Assembly: GCA_947626915.1 (NCBI GenBank)
Contig: CANQUA010000032.1
Coordinates: 1-36,972, forward strand
Reading direction: 5' to 3'
Origin: an uncultured Lachnospiraceae bacterium
Lineage (GTDB): Bacteria; Bacillota; Clostridia; Lachnospirales; Lachnospiraceae
DNA length: 36,972 bases
The notes under the pieces were generated by a model. The model did no database searches. It was not told the DNA's origin and saw nothing but the letters and a program-made list of their open reading frames with translations. Of this stretch, positions 29,464-36,972 are shown one piece after another. Numbering within the stretch: the stretch's first letter is position 1; each line of letters begins with the position of its first letter. A program made the position numbers and the translations under genes.

Positions 29464-31509
29464 ATGAAAGGCAGAACCTATCTGTATGGTCTGAGCGCGC
29501 TTCTGGCAGCCGCATATCTGGCGGGCTGTGCATCGGGCGGAAAACCAGGCGGGAGCGGCAGCGCAGACCGGACGGAGACCGGCGCGGCGGCCGGACAGCA
29601 GGAGACGGAAAGCGGCGCGGCGGCCGGACAGCAGGAGACAGATGAAAGCAGCGCCGCGGAGACGGTACCGTATCTTTGGGACGTACATACGACGGAAGAA
29701 CTGATGAGCGTGGATTATCTTCTGTACCGCGTGAACTGCGCGGGAGCCCAGGCGGACGGTGTGCTGGGGCTTTATCAGACCGCCGCGGATCAGCCTTTCG
29801 GAGAGGACGGCGGTACGGGGAAGCAGTGGGGCTATCGGGACGCCGATTATATGGTGGCCGTGGAGGACGACACGGGAGAGGATCTGACACGGTACCGATG
29901 GGAGATCCGCGAGGACGCCGAGTACGATACGGAACAAACCGGTTTTTACTATGATTTCGAGGTCCCGGACGGCGTGTATGAGGTGACGCTGGGCTTTTAC
30001 AATCCGTTTAACGCCAGGAAGGTCACGGCGGAGGCGGAGGGGGAGCTGGTGATGGACGCCCAGAAGATTCTGAAATATAAGCTGACGGAGAATACATTTT
30101 ATACGTCGGTCCGCGACGGGAGCCTGCAGCTGAAGGTGTTTAATCCGGACAGAGGCAAGGACGCGATGCAGAATCCGGTTCTCAGCTACATTCTGGTGCG
30201 GGCGGTGCCGGAGTACACGCAGGAGCTTCTGCAGGAGCTGCTGGAGCGGACGGACGCGGCGAACGCGGACCCGGGCAGGTATACGGCGGGGACCTATGAT
30301 CCGTTCCTGGAGCAGTACCGGGCGGCGGAGGCCCTGGCTCAGAAACCGGACGCCGCGGAAGAGGAATACAGGCAGCAGTATCTGACGCTGCAGGAAGCAT
30401 TTGACGGATTGGAGGAGATCAAAGTGTATCAATCATTTTTGCCGGGTAAAGCGTGGACGGACGACGCGGGCAACCTGATCCAGGCCCATGGCGGGCAGGT
30501 GCAGCAGCTGGCCGTGACCGATCCGGAGACGGGGAAACAGGAGACGAAATGGTGGTGGGTCGGCGAGGACAAAACCAACGGTTCCTCCCGCAGCGGCATC
30601 TGCGCGTACAGTTCGGACGATCTGTATAACTGGCATTTTGAGGGCGTCGTCATGCGCAATGTGGAGAGCCGCGATCAGCTGGATACGGACCCGTATTTCA
30701 CTGAATTGTATCAGGATTACACGAAAGAGCAGAAAGACCGGGTGTTTTTGTGCCTGGACGCCGGGAGCGCGATCATCGAGCGGCCGAAGCTTTTATATAA
30801 TGAAAAGACAGGCATGTACGTCCTGTGGTTCCATGCGGACGGTCCCACGGAGACCAGCGATTCTTCCTATGCGGCGGCCTGCGCCGGCGTGGCGGTCAGC
30901 GAGACGCCTTACGGGCCGTTCCGGTTCATTGACCGTTACCGCCTGAATACGTGCCCTCCGGATCAGGAGGGCCGTTATCCCCAGAGCAAAGGCATGGCGA
31001 GGGACATGAACGTTTTCGTGGATACGGACGGCACGGCCTATATCATTTATTCCAGCGAAGAAAACCTGACTTTATATATTTCAAAGCTGAATGACGAGTA
31101 TACGTATCTGGCGGTTCCGCCGGAGGAAGCGGTGTACGGCAGGGACTACATAAGATTGTTCCCGGGAGCGCAGAGAGAAGCGCCGGCGCTGTTTTTGCGG
31201 GACGGCGGCTACTATCTGATGACCTCCGGCTGCACCGGATGGGCGCCGAACCAGGCCAGGTACTATCGGGCGGATTCCGTGCTGGGCGAGTGGACCGACT
31301 GCGGCGATCCCTGTGTGGGGGACGACAGGCACACGACGTTCGATTCCCAGAGTACCTGCATTTTCAGTATGGACGGGAACTATTATTACATGGGCGACCG
31401 CTGGAACAGCGAGGACCTGAAAAACTCCCGCTATATCTGGCTTCCGATCAGTTTTGACGAGGCGGGGAACATGAGTATCTCCTATACGGACGAATGGACA
31501 TTGCCGTAA
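29464..31509 (+). CDS. GH43 lipoprotein, exo-beta-1,3-galactanase-like
   Basis: A 681-aa surface lipoprotein: signal peptide with lipobox LAGC (Cys at about 22), a Gln/Glu/Ala/Gly linker with an exact 11-residue repeat (26-bp DNA copies at 29581 and 29614), a malectin-like beta-sandwich (about 80-240), then a GH43 five-bladed propeller (about 320-680). The catalytic domain has AHGG near its start, ERPK (E439), ARDMNVFVDTDGTAYIIYSSE, EAPA (E572) and FDSQST (Q629). In exo-beta-1,3-galactanases of GH43 subfamily 24 a Glu acid plus a Gln replace the usual Asp base, and this pattern fits. The substrate would then be beta-1,3-galactan of arabinogalactan; a related GH43 specificity is possible. First gene of the divergent operon. 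Confidence 0.85.
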   Translation: MKGRTYLYGLSALLAAAYLAGCASGGKPGGSGSADRTETGAAAGQQETESGAAAGQQETDESSAAETVPYLWDVHTTEELMSVDYLLYRVNCAGAQADGVLGLYQTAADQPFGEDGGTGKQWGYRDADYMVAVEDDTGEDLTRYRWEIREDAEYDTEQTGFYYDFEVPDGVYEVTLGFYNPFNARKVTAEAEGELVMDAQKILKYKLTENTFYTSVRDGSLQLKVFNPDRGKDAMQNPVLSYILVRAVPEYTQELLQELLERTDAANADPGRYTAGTYDPFLEQYRAAEALAQKPDAAEEEYRQQYLTLQEAFDGLEEIKVYQSFLPGKAWTDDAGNLIQAHGGQVQQLAVTDPETGKQETKWWWVGEDKTNGSSRSGICAYSSDDLYNWHFEGVVMRNVESRDQLDTDPYFTELYQDYTKEQKDRVFLCLDAGSAIIERPKLLYNEKTGMYVLWFHADGPTETSDSSYAAACAGVAVSETPYGPFRFIDRYRLNTCPPDQEGRYPQSKGMARDMNVFVDTDGTAYIIYSSEENLTLYISKLNDEYTYLAVPPEEAVYGRDYIRLFPGAQREAPALFLRDGGYYLMTSGCTGWAPNQARYYRADSVLGEWTDCGDPCVGDDRHTTFDSQSTCIFSMDGNYYYMGDRWNSEDLKNSRYIWLPISFDEAGNMSISYTDEWTLP

Positions 31510-31516
31510 ACGCTCG

Positions 31517-31593
31517 CCGCCCCGGGAGGAAGGACGGTTTTCCTCTATAGAGTTCTGAGGGACGGGCAAGGGAGAACCGTATGTCCCGGGCGG
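31517..31593 (+). other. Long intercistronic stem-loop between GH43 and binding-protein genes
   Basis: An outer stem CCGCCCCGGGA / TCCCGGGCGG (31517-31527 with 31584-31593, one bulged C) and an inner 10-bp stem with one G-T pair (31534-31543 with 31571-31580). The loop region carries the palindrome CTCTATAGAG at 31543-31552. No T run follows, so mRNA processing or stabilisation of the downstream transport genes is more likely than termination. Confidence 0.6.
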
Positions 31594-31677
31594 TTTCAGA
31601 GAGACCGGATCAGACGCGGCGCGAGCGGCGGCCGGGGGATCCGGAGGGAGAAAAAGAAGGAAAGGCATGGATTCGAT

Positions 31678-34569
31678 ATGAGAAAAAATGAGAGATCTGG
31701 GTTGAGGAAGATGACGGCGGTTCTGGCGGCGGCTGTGCTGTTTACTGGCATCGACACTTTGGCCCCTGCCATAACGGTCAATGCCGCGGCAGAAACGGAA
31801 GACGTGGTGGCCGGACTGCTGGACGTGATCCATGATACCGTCGGTTACGAGGAATATCTGGCGGCCCACGCGGACGCTCCCCATCCCGCGAAAACGGTCG
31901 TGGTGGCCGGTACCGATTATAAAGAGGCTTCCGAGGGATTTACGGCGGAGGCGGACGGGCTGAACACGCTGGAGGACGGCAGCGTGACCTATGAGGTGGA
32001 GGTAGAGGAGGCCGGTTTTTACAACATCCTGCTGGATTACTACCCCACGAAAGGCAAAAATAACTCCATTGAGAGAGAGCTTTATATCAACGGGGAGATC
32101 CCGTTTGAGAACGCGCAGTACCTGGAGTTTTCCCGTATCTGGAGAGACGCGGAGGAGATCAAAAGGGACTCCCGGGACAACGACGTGCGGCCGAAGCAGG
32201 AGGAGGCCGGACAGTGGCTCTCCGCTTACATGGCGGACAGCGACGGCTATTATGAGGATTCGTTCCAGTTTTATTTTGAAAAGGGCGTCAATACGATCAC
32301 TCTGGTATCGACGAAGGAGCCGATGAAGATCGGCAGAATCACCCTGACGCAGGAGGAGGCTCTGCCGACCTATGCGGAATATCTGGCGGCCCACGCGTCC
32401 GCCCCGCAGGTCCAGCTGGCGGAACCGGTCAAGGTCCAGGGCGAGGACGCGGTCTACAAATCCGATTCCACGCTGTACCCGATCGCGGACCGTACCTCTC
32501 CGCTGTCGGAGCCGTACAGCCCCAGCAAGACCAGGCTGAACGTGATCGGCGGTTCCAACTGGAAGCAGGTGGGACAATGGCTGACCTGGGAGCTGACTGT
32601 GCCCCAGGACGGCATGTATGAGATCGCCCTCCGCTACCGCCAGAACATCAACACCGGCGTCACGGTCGTGCGTTCGGTGCTGCTGGACGGACAGCTTCCG
32701 TTTGAGGAGGCCAGAGAATGCAAGTTTTATTTCAATAATGACTGGCAGGTGGTTCCGCTGGGGATCGAGGACGGCGAGACGTTCCAGTTCTATCTGACGG
32801 CCGGGACCCACACCCTGCAGATGAAGATCAGCCTGGGCGAGGAGATGTCGGAGATCATCCGCCGGACCGACGTATGCATCTCGGAGCTGAACCGGGCGTA
32901 CCGGCAGCTTCTGATGGTGATCGGCAGTTCGCCGGATACCATGCGCGACTATCAGCTGCCCACGAGGACACCGGAAGCGCTGGCGATCTTAAAAGAGCAG
33001 TATGAAAACATCAGCGAGATCCGCCGGATGGTGGACGATTACATGAAAGGGACGGCCAGCAGCTCCACGGCCACGGTCGACAACCTGGTCAACCAGCTGC
33101 AGAGGATGACCGAGGATCCTAGAACCATCGCCCGTCAGTGGTCGGCGTTCAAGGACAATATCGTATCCCTGGGTTCCTGGCAGCTCTCGATGAAAGAGCA
33201 GCCTCTGGAGATCGATTATATCCTGGCCGGGGGGGTTGGTATGGAGCTTCCCAAGGCCGAGGCCGGATTTTTCCAGAAAGCGGTGCATGAGATCAAGCAG
33301 TTCGCGGCCAGCTTTGTGGAGGACTACGACAGCATCGGCGAGGTCTACGAGGGCGAGGCGCTGCAGGTCTGGATCCTGGCCGACGGCAACGTGACCAGCA
33401 TGAGCGGCGGCGGCCGCGACCAGGCTACGGTGATCAAGGACCTGGTCGACAACTATTTCGTACCGGAGCAGAACATCCCGGTCAATGTCAAGCTGGTCAA
33501 TAAGGACGTGCTTCTGTCCGCGACCCTGGCCGGCGAGGGCCCGGACGTGGCCCTGAACGTAGCCGGCGTCGAGCCTGTCAATTACGCCCTGCGCAACGCG
33601 GTTGTGGACCTGACGCAGTTTGAGGACTTCGACGAGGTGCGGGACTGGTTCCACGACGAGGCGCTGACCCAGTTTACCTTTAACGGCGGCGTCTACGCCC
33701 TGCCCCAGACCATGTCGTTCCACGTGATGTTCTACCGGGCGGACATCCTGACGGATCTGGGCATCGAGATCCCCAGGACCTGGGACGATTTCTACGAAGC
33801 CTTGGCGGTGATCCAGAAGAGCAATATGAACATCGGCATCACCCCGGACTATACGACGTTCGCCATGTTCCTCTACCAGCACGGCGGCCAGTACTACACC
33901 GACGACGCCAAGCGCAGCGGCCTGGATACGGAGGAAGCCATCGACGCGTTCAAGCAGTGGTCCGGCAACTATGTGAACTACCGGATGCCGGTTACATTCG
34001 ATTTCGCCAACCGGTTCCGTACCGGCGAGATGCCGCTGGCGATCGGGGATTACACCCAGTATAACTACCTGTCCGTGTTCGCGCCGGAGATCCGCGGCCT
34101 GTGGGGCTTCACCATCGTCCCGGCCTACGAGCGGGAGGACGGCACCCTGGATCACAGCGTATCCAGCTGGGAGACGGGAGCCATCATCATGGAGACCAGC
34201 GACCAGAAGCAGGAGGCCTGGAAGTTCCTGAAATGGTGGATGAGCGCCGAGACACAGACCAGCTACGGCAACGAGATCGAGAACGTCCTGGGCGTATCCG
34301 GACGTGTGGCGACCGCCAATATGGAGGCTCTGGCGAGTCTCCCCTGGTCCAACCGGGACTACCGCCAGCTGATGGCGGAGCTTCAGTGGGTGAAAGCGAT
34401 CCCGCAGATCCCGGGCGGGTATTACACGGAGCGCAACATCAAGAACGCGTTCTACACCGTATACAATAACAACGAGGATCCCAGGGAGACCCTGCAGGAC
34501 ATCGTGAAGACCATTAACACAGAGATCGACGCCAAGCGGAAGGAATTCGGCCTGCCGCTGGCGGACTAG
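31678..34569 (+). CDS. Extracellular solute-binding protein with duplicated N-terminal domains
   Basis: A 963-aa exported protein. The C-terminal ~400 residues (about 560-963) form an SBP_bac_1-type sugar-binding protein: LQVWILADGN, GEGPDVALNVAG, YALPQTMSFHVMFYRADIL, IPRTWDDFYEAL and AWKFLKWWMSAETQ are typical. The N-terminal ~500 residues hold two tandem domains, each opened by a YLAAHAxAP motif (near 60 and 235), probably carbohydrate-binding beta-sandwiches, then a helical region (about 415-490). The signal peptide (about 12-38, ending VNAAA) has no lipobox cysteine, unusual for a Gram-positive binding protein. The ATG at 31678 is preceded by an AAGGAAAGG site about 13 bases away. Followed by two permeases. 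Confidence 0.9.
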   Translation: MRKNERSGLRKMTAVLAAAVLFTGIDTLAPAITVNAAAETEDVVAGLLDVIHDTVGYEEYLAAHADAPHPAKTVVVAGTDYKEASEGFTAEADGLNTLEDGSVTYEVEVEEAGFYNILLDYYPTKGKNNSIERELYINGEIPFENAQYLEFSRIWRDAEEIKRDSRDNDVRPKQEEAGQWLSAYMADSDGYYEDSFQFYFEKGVNTITLVSTKEPMKIGRITLTQEEALPTYAEYLAAHASAPQVQLAEPVKVQGEDAVYKSDSTLYPIADRTSPLSEPYSPSKTRLNVIGGSNWKQVGQWLTWELTVPQDGMYEIALRYRQNINTGVTVVRSVLLDGQLPFEEARECKFYFNNDWQVVPLGIEDGETFQFYLTAGTHTLQMKISLGEEMSEIIRRTDVCISELNRAYRQLLMVIGSSPDTMRDYQLPTRTPEALAILKEQYENISEIRRMVDDYMKGTASSSTATVDNLVNQLQRMTEDPRTIARQWSAFKDNIVSLGSWQLSMKEQPLEIDYILAGGVGMELPKAEAGFFQKAVHEIKQFAASFVEDYDSIGEVYEGEALQVWILADGNVTSMSGGGRDQATVIKDLVDNYFVPEQNIPVNVKLVNKDVLLSATLAGEGPDVALNVAGVEPVNYALRNAVVDLTQFEDFDEVRDWFHDEALTQFTFNGGVYALPQTMSFHVMFYRADILTDLGIEIPRTWDDFYEALAVIQKSNMNIGITPDYTTFAMFLYQHGGQYYTDDAKRSGLDTEEAIDAFKQWSGNYVNYRMPVTFDFANRFRTGEMPLAIGDYTQYNYLSVFAPEIRGLWGFTIVPAYEREDGTLDHSVSSWETGAIIMETSDQKQEAWKFLKWWMSAETQTSYGNEIENVLGVSGRVATANMEALASLPWSNRDYRQLMAELQWVKAIPQIPGGYYTERNIKNAFYTVYNNNEDPRETLQDIVKTINTEIDAKRKEFGLPLAD

Positions 34570-34592
34570 GCAGAAAGGAGGATGATCTGCAT

Positions 34593-35543
34593 ATGAAAGA
34601 GAATCAGAAGCTGTTTCCCATGCTTCGGGAATATGGGAAGATCAAAGCGAAGCTGCTGTGGAAAAACATGAAAAAGAGCAAGACGTCGTACCTTTTCATA
34701 GCGCCTTACTGCCTGCTGTTTCTGCTGTTTTACCTGGTTCCGGTCCTGACCTCCATGGGGCTGAGCTTCACGTATTTCAACGTCCTGGAGCCGCCCAGGT
34801 TCATAGGCTGGAAGAATTACATCGACCTGTTCTTCGCGGATGAGATCTTCCTGAAGGCTGTGAAGAATACGTTCCTGTTCGCGGTGATCACGGGCCCCAT
34901 CGGATATTTCCTGGCCCTGTTCATCGCCTGGATGATCAACGATATCAAGAATACGAAGATCCGCGCGTTCATGACCCTGGTTTTCTACGCGCCGACGATT
35001 TCCGGTCAGGCTTACGTGGTCTGGAAGTACATTTTCTCCAGCGATACCTACGGCCTGGCCAACGGCTGGCTCATGAAGCTGGGCGCGATCTTCGGCCCGA
35101 TCCTCTGGTTCGAGGATGAGAAATACATTATGCCGATCCTGATTGTGGTCGTGCTGTGGATGAGTATGGGCACCGGGTTCCTGTCGTTCATCGCGGGCCT
35201 GCAGAACGTGGACCGCTCGCTCTACGAGGCGGGATACATGGACGGCGTCAAGAACCGGTTCCAGGAACTGTGGTACATCACCCTGCCGTCGATGAAAGAG
35301 CAGCTGATGTTCGGCGCGGTCATGACAATCACCAGTTCGTTCGCGATCCATGACCAGCTGGCGGCCCTGGCGGGCTTCCCCAGCGTCAACTACTCGGCCC
35401 ACACGGTGGTATCCCATCTGATCGACTACGGTACGATCCGCTTTGAGATGGGCTACGCCTCGGCTATTGCGACGCTTCTGTTTATGGTCATGATCCTCTG
35501 CAACAAATTAGTTCAGCTTATTTTAAGGAGGGTTGGTCAATGA
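34593..35543 (+). CDS. ABC sugar transporter permease (MalF/LplB type)
   Basis: A 316-aa inner-membrane permease with about six transmembrane helices; the first follows KKSKTSYLFIAPYCLLFLLFY. The EAA loop that docks the ATPase is YEAGYMDGVKNRFQELWYITLPSM (about 210-235). The ATG follows AAAGGAGG at an 11-base distance. It forms the transport channel with the next permease (4-bp overlap), fed by the upstream binding protein. No ATPase gene is in the visible part of the operon. Confidence 0.93.
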   Translation: MKENQKLFPMLREYGKIKAKLLWKNMKKSKTSYLFIAPYCLLFLLFYLVPVLTSMGLSFTYFNVLEPPRFIGWKNYIDLFFADEIFLKAVKNTFLFAVITGPIGYFLALFIAWMINDIKNTKIRAFMTLVFYAPTISGQAYVVWKYIFSSDTYGLANGWLMKLGAIFGPILWFEDEKYIMPILIVVVLWMSMGTGFLSFIAGLQNVDRSLYEAGYMDGVKNRFQELWYITLPSMKEQLMFGAVMTITSSFAIHDQLAALAGFPSVNYSAHTVVSHLIDYGTIRFEMGYASAIATLLFMVMILCNKLVQLILRRVGQ

Positions 35544-36409
35544 AATCCTTGTTTCGGCACAGAAAAAGGTCCAAACAGAGCCATTCCAGAGCCGGCGATT
35601 TCCTGAGCCTGCTGATCCTGATCTCCATGGGCTGCTTCATGGCGCTGCCGCTGGTGCTGGCGATCAGCAACTCCTTAAAACCGCTGGAAGAATTGTTCAT
35701 CTTCCCGCCCCGGTTCCTGGTACGGAACCCAACGCTGAATAACTTCCACGACGTGTTCGTGCTGATGAGCCAGTCGTGGGTGCCCTTTACCAGATACATA
35801 TTCAACACCGTGTTTATCACCGTGACGGGAACGTTCGGCCATCTGATTATCGCCAGCCTCTGCGCGTACGCTCTGGCCAAACATAATTTCCCGGGACAGA
35901 AGTTCATCTTCTGGATCATCGTGACGGCCCTGATGTTCTCGACCCAGGTGACGGCGATTCCCAACTACCTGATCATGTCGAAGATCGGCTGGCTGGATAC
36001 GTATCTGTCGCTGGTGGTGCCGGCCATCGCCAAGCCCCTGGGACTGTTCCTGATGAAGCAGTTCATGGAGCAGATTCCCACCACGCTTCTGGAAGCGTCC
36101 CGAATCGACGGCGCCAGCGAGTGGAAGATCTTCTGGGGGATCGCGATGCCCCAGGTGAAGCCGGCGTGGCTGACCCTGATTATCTTCTGCTTCCAGGATC
36201 TGTGGAACCTGCAGGGCTCCAACTATATTTACAGCGAGCAGCTGAAGACCCTGCCCTACGCCCTGAGCCAGATTTCCGCGGCGGGCATCGCGCGAAGCGG
36301 CGCGACGGCGGCGGTAGCGGTCATCATGATGGTCGTGCCGATCACGATTTTCATGATCAGCCAGAGCAACATTATTGAAACCATGGCTTCTTCCGGTATC
36401 AAAGAGTAA
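35540..36409 (+). CDS. ABC sugar transporter permease (MalG/YtcP type)
   Basis: A 289-aa partner permease with six predicted transmembrane helices. The EAA loop is LEASRIDGASEWKIFWGIAMPQVKP (about 187-211). AGGAGGG lies seven bases before the ATG, which overlaps the stop of the first permease (ATGA). It is followed after 12 bp by the NHL-repeat gene. Confidence 0.94.
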   Translation: MKSLFRHRKRSKQSHSRAGDFLSLLILISMGCFMALPLVLAISNSLKPLEELFIFPPRFLVRNPTLNNFHDVFVLMSQSWVPFTRYIFNTVFITVTGTFGHLIIASLCAYALAKHNFPGQKFIFWIIVTALMFSTQVTAIPNYLIMSKIGWLDTYLSLVVPAIAKPLGLFLMKQFMEQIPTTLLEASRIDGASEWKIFWGIAMPQVKPAWLTLIIFCFQDLWNLQGSNYIYSEQLKTLPYALSQISAAGIARSGATAAVAVIMMVVPITIFMISQSNIIETMASSGIKE

Positions 36410-36421
36410 GGAGGGCGGACG

Positions 36422-36972
36422 ATGAAGAAAACAGTCAAAACGATCGCAGTGTTTTGTTCGGCGCTCTGTCTCCTGACTTCGCAGGCGTTCTGTGCGCGGG
36501 CGGAGATGCCGTATGAAACCTACAACTTCAATTACTGGGGAGAAGAGGTGCTGCAGCCGCACGCCTACCTCTACTCCAACACCCTGTCCGCGGCTCAGTT
36601 CGGATCGGCCCTGCGGTATCCCCAGGATATGTGCCTTTTCGATGAGCATCTGTACGTGGCGGATACGGGCAATTCCCGGGTCCTCATTATGAATCTGGAC
36701 GGCAGCGTGGAGCAGGAAGTCACTTACGCGGACGGGGCGGAGGATCCGCTGAATCAGCCCCAGGGCGTCTTCGTCACCGACGAGGGCCATCTGTATGTGG
36801 CCGACAGCGGCAACGGCCGGGTCGTGGAATACGATGCGGACCTGAAATTTGTCCGTGAGATCGGCCGGCCGGTGACCAATCTGATCAGCGACAATCAGGC
36901 TTACACGCCGATCCGCCTGGTGGTGGACCATTCCGACCGGATCTACGTGATCGCCTACGGCATCAACATGGG
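36422..36972 (+). CDS. Secreted NHL-repeat protein, 5' part (runs off window)
   Basis: An open frame of 183 codons reaching the window end. A signal peptide (about 4-28, ending FCARA) is followed by NHL beta-propeller repeats: LRYPQDMCLF...LYVADTGNSRVLIMN and LNQPQGVFVT...LYVADSGNGRVVEYD, with a further blade starting before the cut. Such proteins often act as extracellular propellers or lactonases; in similar transporter operons of Firmicutes I recall NHL proteins that carry a C-terminal membrane domain (Yip1-type), which cannot be checked here. AGGAGGG is nearby upstream of the ATG. It is probably co-transcribed with the two permeases. Confidence 0.88.
   Translation, partial: MKKTVKTIAVFCSALCLLTSQAFCARAEMPYETYNFNYWGEEVLQPHAYLYSNTLSAAQFGSALRYPQDMCLFDEHLYVADTGNSRVLIMNLDGSVEQEVTYADGAEDPLNQPQGVFVTDEGHLYVADSGNGRVVEYDADLKFVREIGRPVTNLISDNQAYTPIRLVVDHSDRIYVIAYGINM

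Noticed and set aside
31081-32811. 576-codon minus-strand frame opposite the GH43 and binding-protein genes
   Set aside because: Antisense to two firm genes and spans their gap; composition is that of a mirrored codon pattern, with no domain signature.
35675-36931. 418-codon minus-strand frame opposite the second permease and NHL gene
   Set aside because: Shadow frame; His/Arg/Gln-rich translation without motifs, antisense to a clear permease.
1-36972. tRNA or rRNA genes
   Set aside because: No cloverleaf or rRNA-like conserved stretch was noticed on either strand by eye; a tRNAscan/Infernal run would settle it.

Overview
The window looks like chromosome of a spore-forming, fairly GC-rich Clostridia, most likely Lachnospiraceae. 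It carries a complete spoIIIA operon, the dxs-tlyA-nadK-argR-recN-spoIVB run typical of Firmicutes, AGGAGG-type ribosome sites with frequent GTG/TTG starts, and DUF4321 and DUF3737 genes common in Clostridia. All names come from motif reading; no database search was run.

Layout. (1) 1-5380: the 3' end of a group II intron, then a three-gene minus-strand operon with 4-bp overlaps. It encodes a 992-aa multidomain protein (Rossmann-like, RyR-like, CARF-like middle, Card1-type PD-(D/E)xK nuclease end), a free-standing RyR-domain protein and a DHH/DHHA1 phosphoesterase with an unusual C-terminal extension. I read it as a candidate nucleotide-sensing, nuclease-based stress or defence system without CRISPR; it is the most novel item here. 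(2) 5330-11150: spoIIIAA-AH behind a sigma-E-like promoter, encoding the mother-cell ATPase and channel of the forespore feeding-tube complex. (3) 11170-20572: a core run of Asp23/Gls24, nusB, xseA, xseB, ispA, dxs, tlyA, nadK, argR and recN. (4) 20665-22443: DUF4321 membrane protein (minus) and spoIVB. The usual neighbour spo0A is not downstream of spoIVB. Its place holds a highly structured 145-bp element and a Phd/PIN toxin-antitoxin pair. (5) 23600-27720: gpmI (minus), then a DUF3737 beta-helix protein and a MalY/PatB-type C-S lyase. (6) 27739-27946: a 16-bp minisatellite of 13 units. (7) 27956-36972: a carbohydrate locus with a LacI-family regulator (minus), then, divergently, a GH43 lipoprotein resembling exo-beta-1,3-galactanases, a 963-aa substrate-binding protein with a large duplicated N-terminal region, two ABC permeases and the start of an NHL-repeat protein that runs off the window. 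No transporter ATPase is present, so a shared MsmX-type ATPase is probable.

The carbohydrate locus reads as one regulatory unit. A TTGACA-17-TATTAT promoter has a TGAAAC/GTTTCA palindrome just downstream, and a cre-like box lies in the same divergent spacer, so local LacI repression and catabolite control are both likely. The sporulation genes carry their own compartment-type promoter signals.
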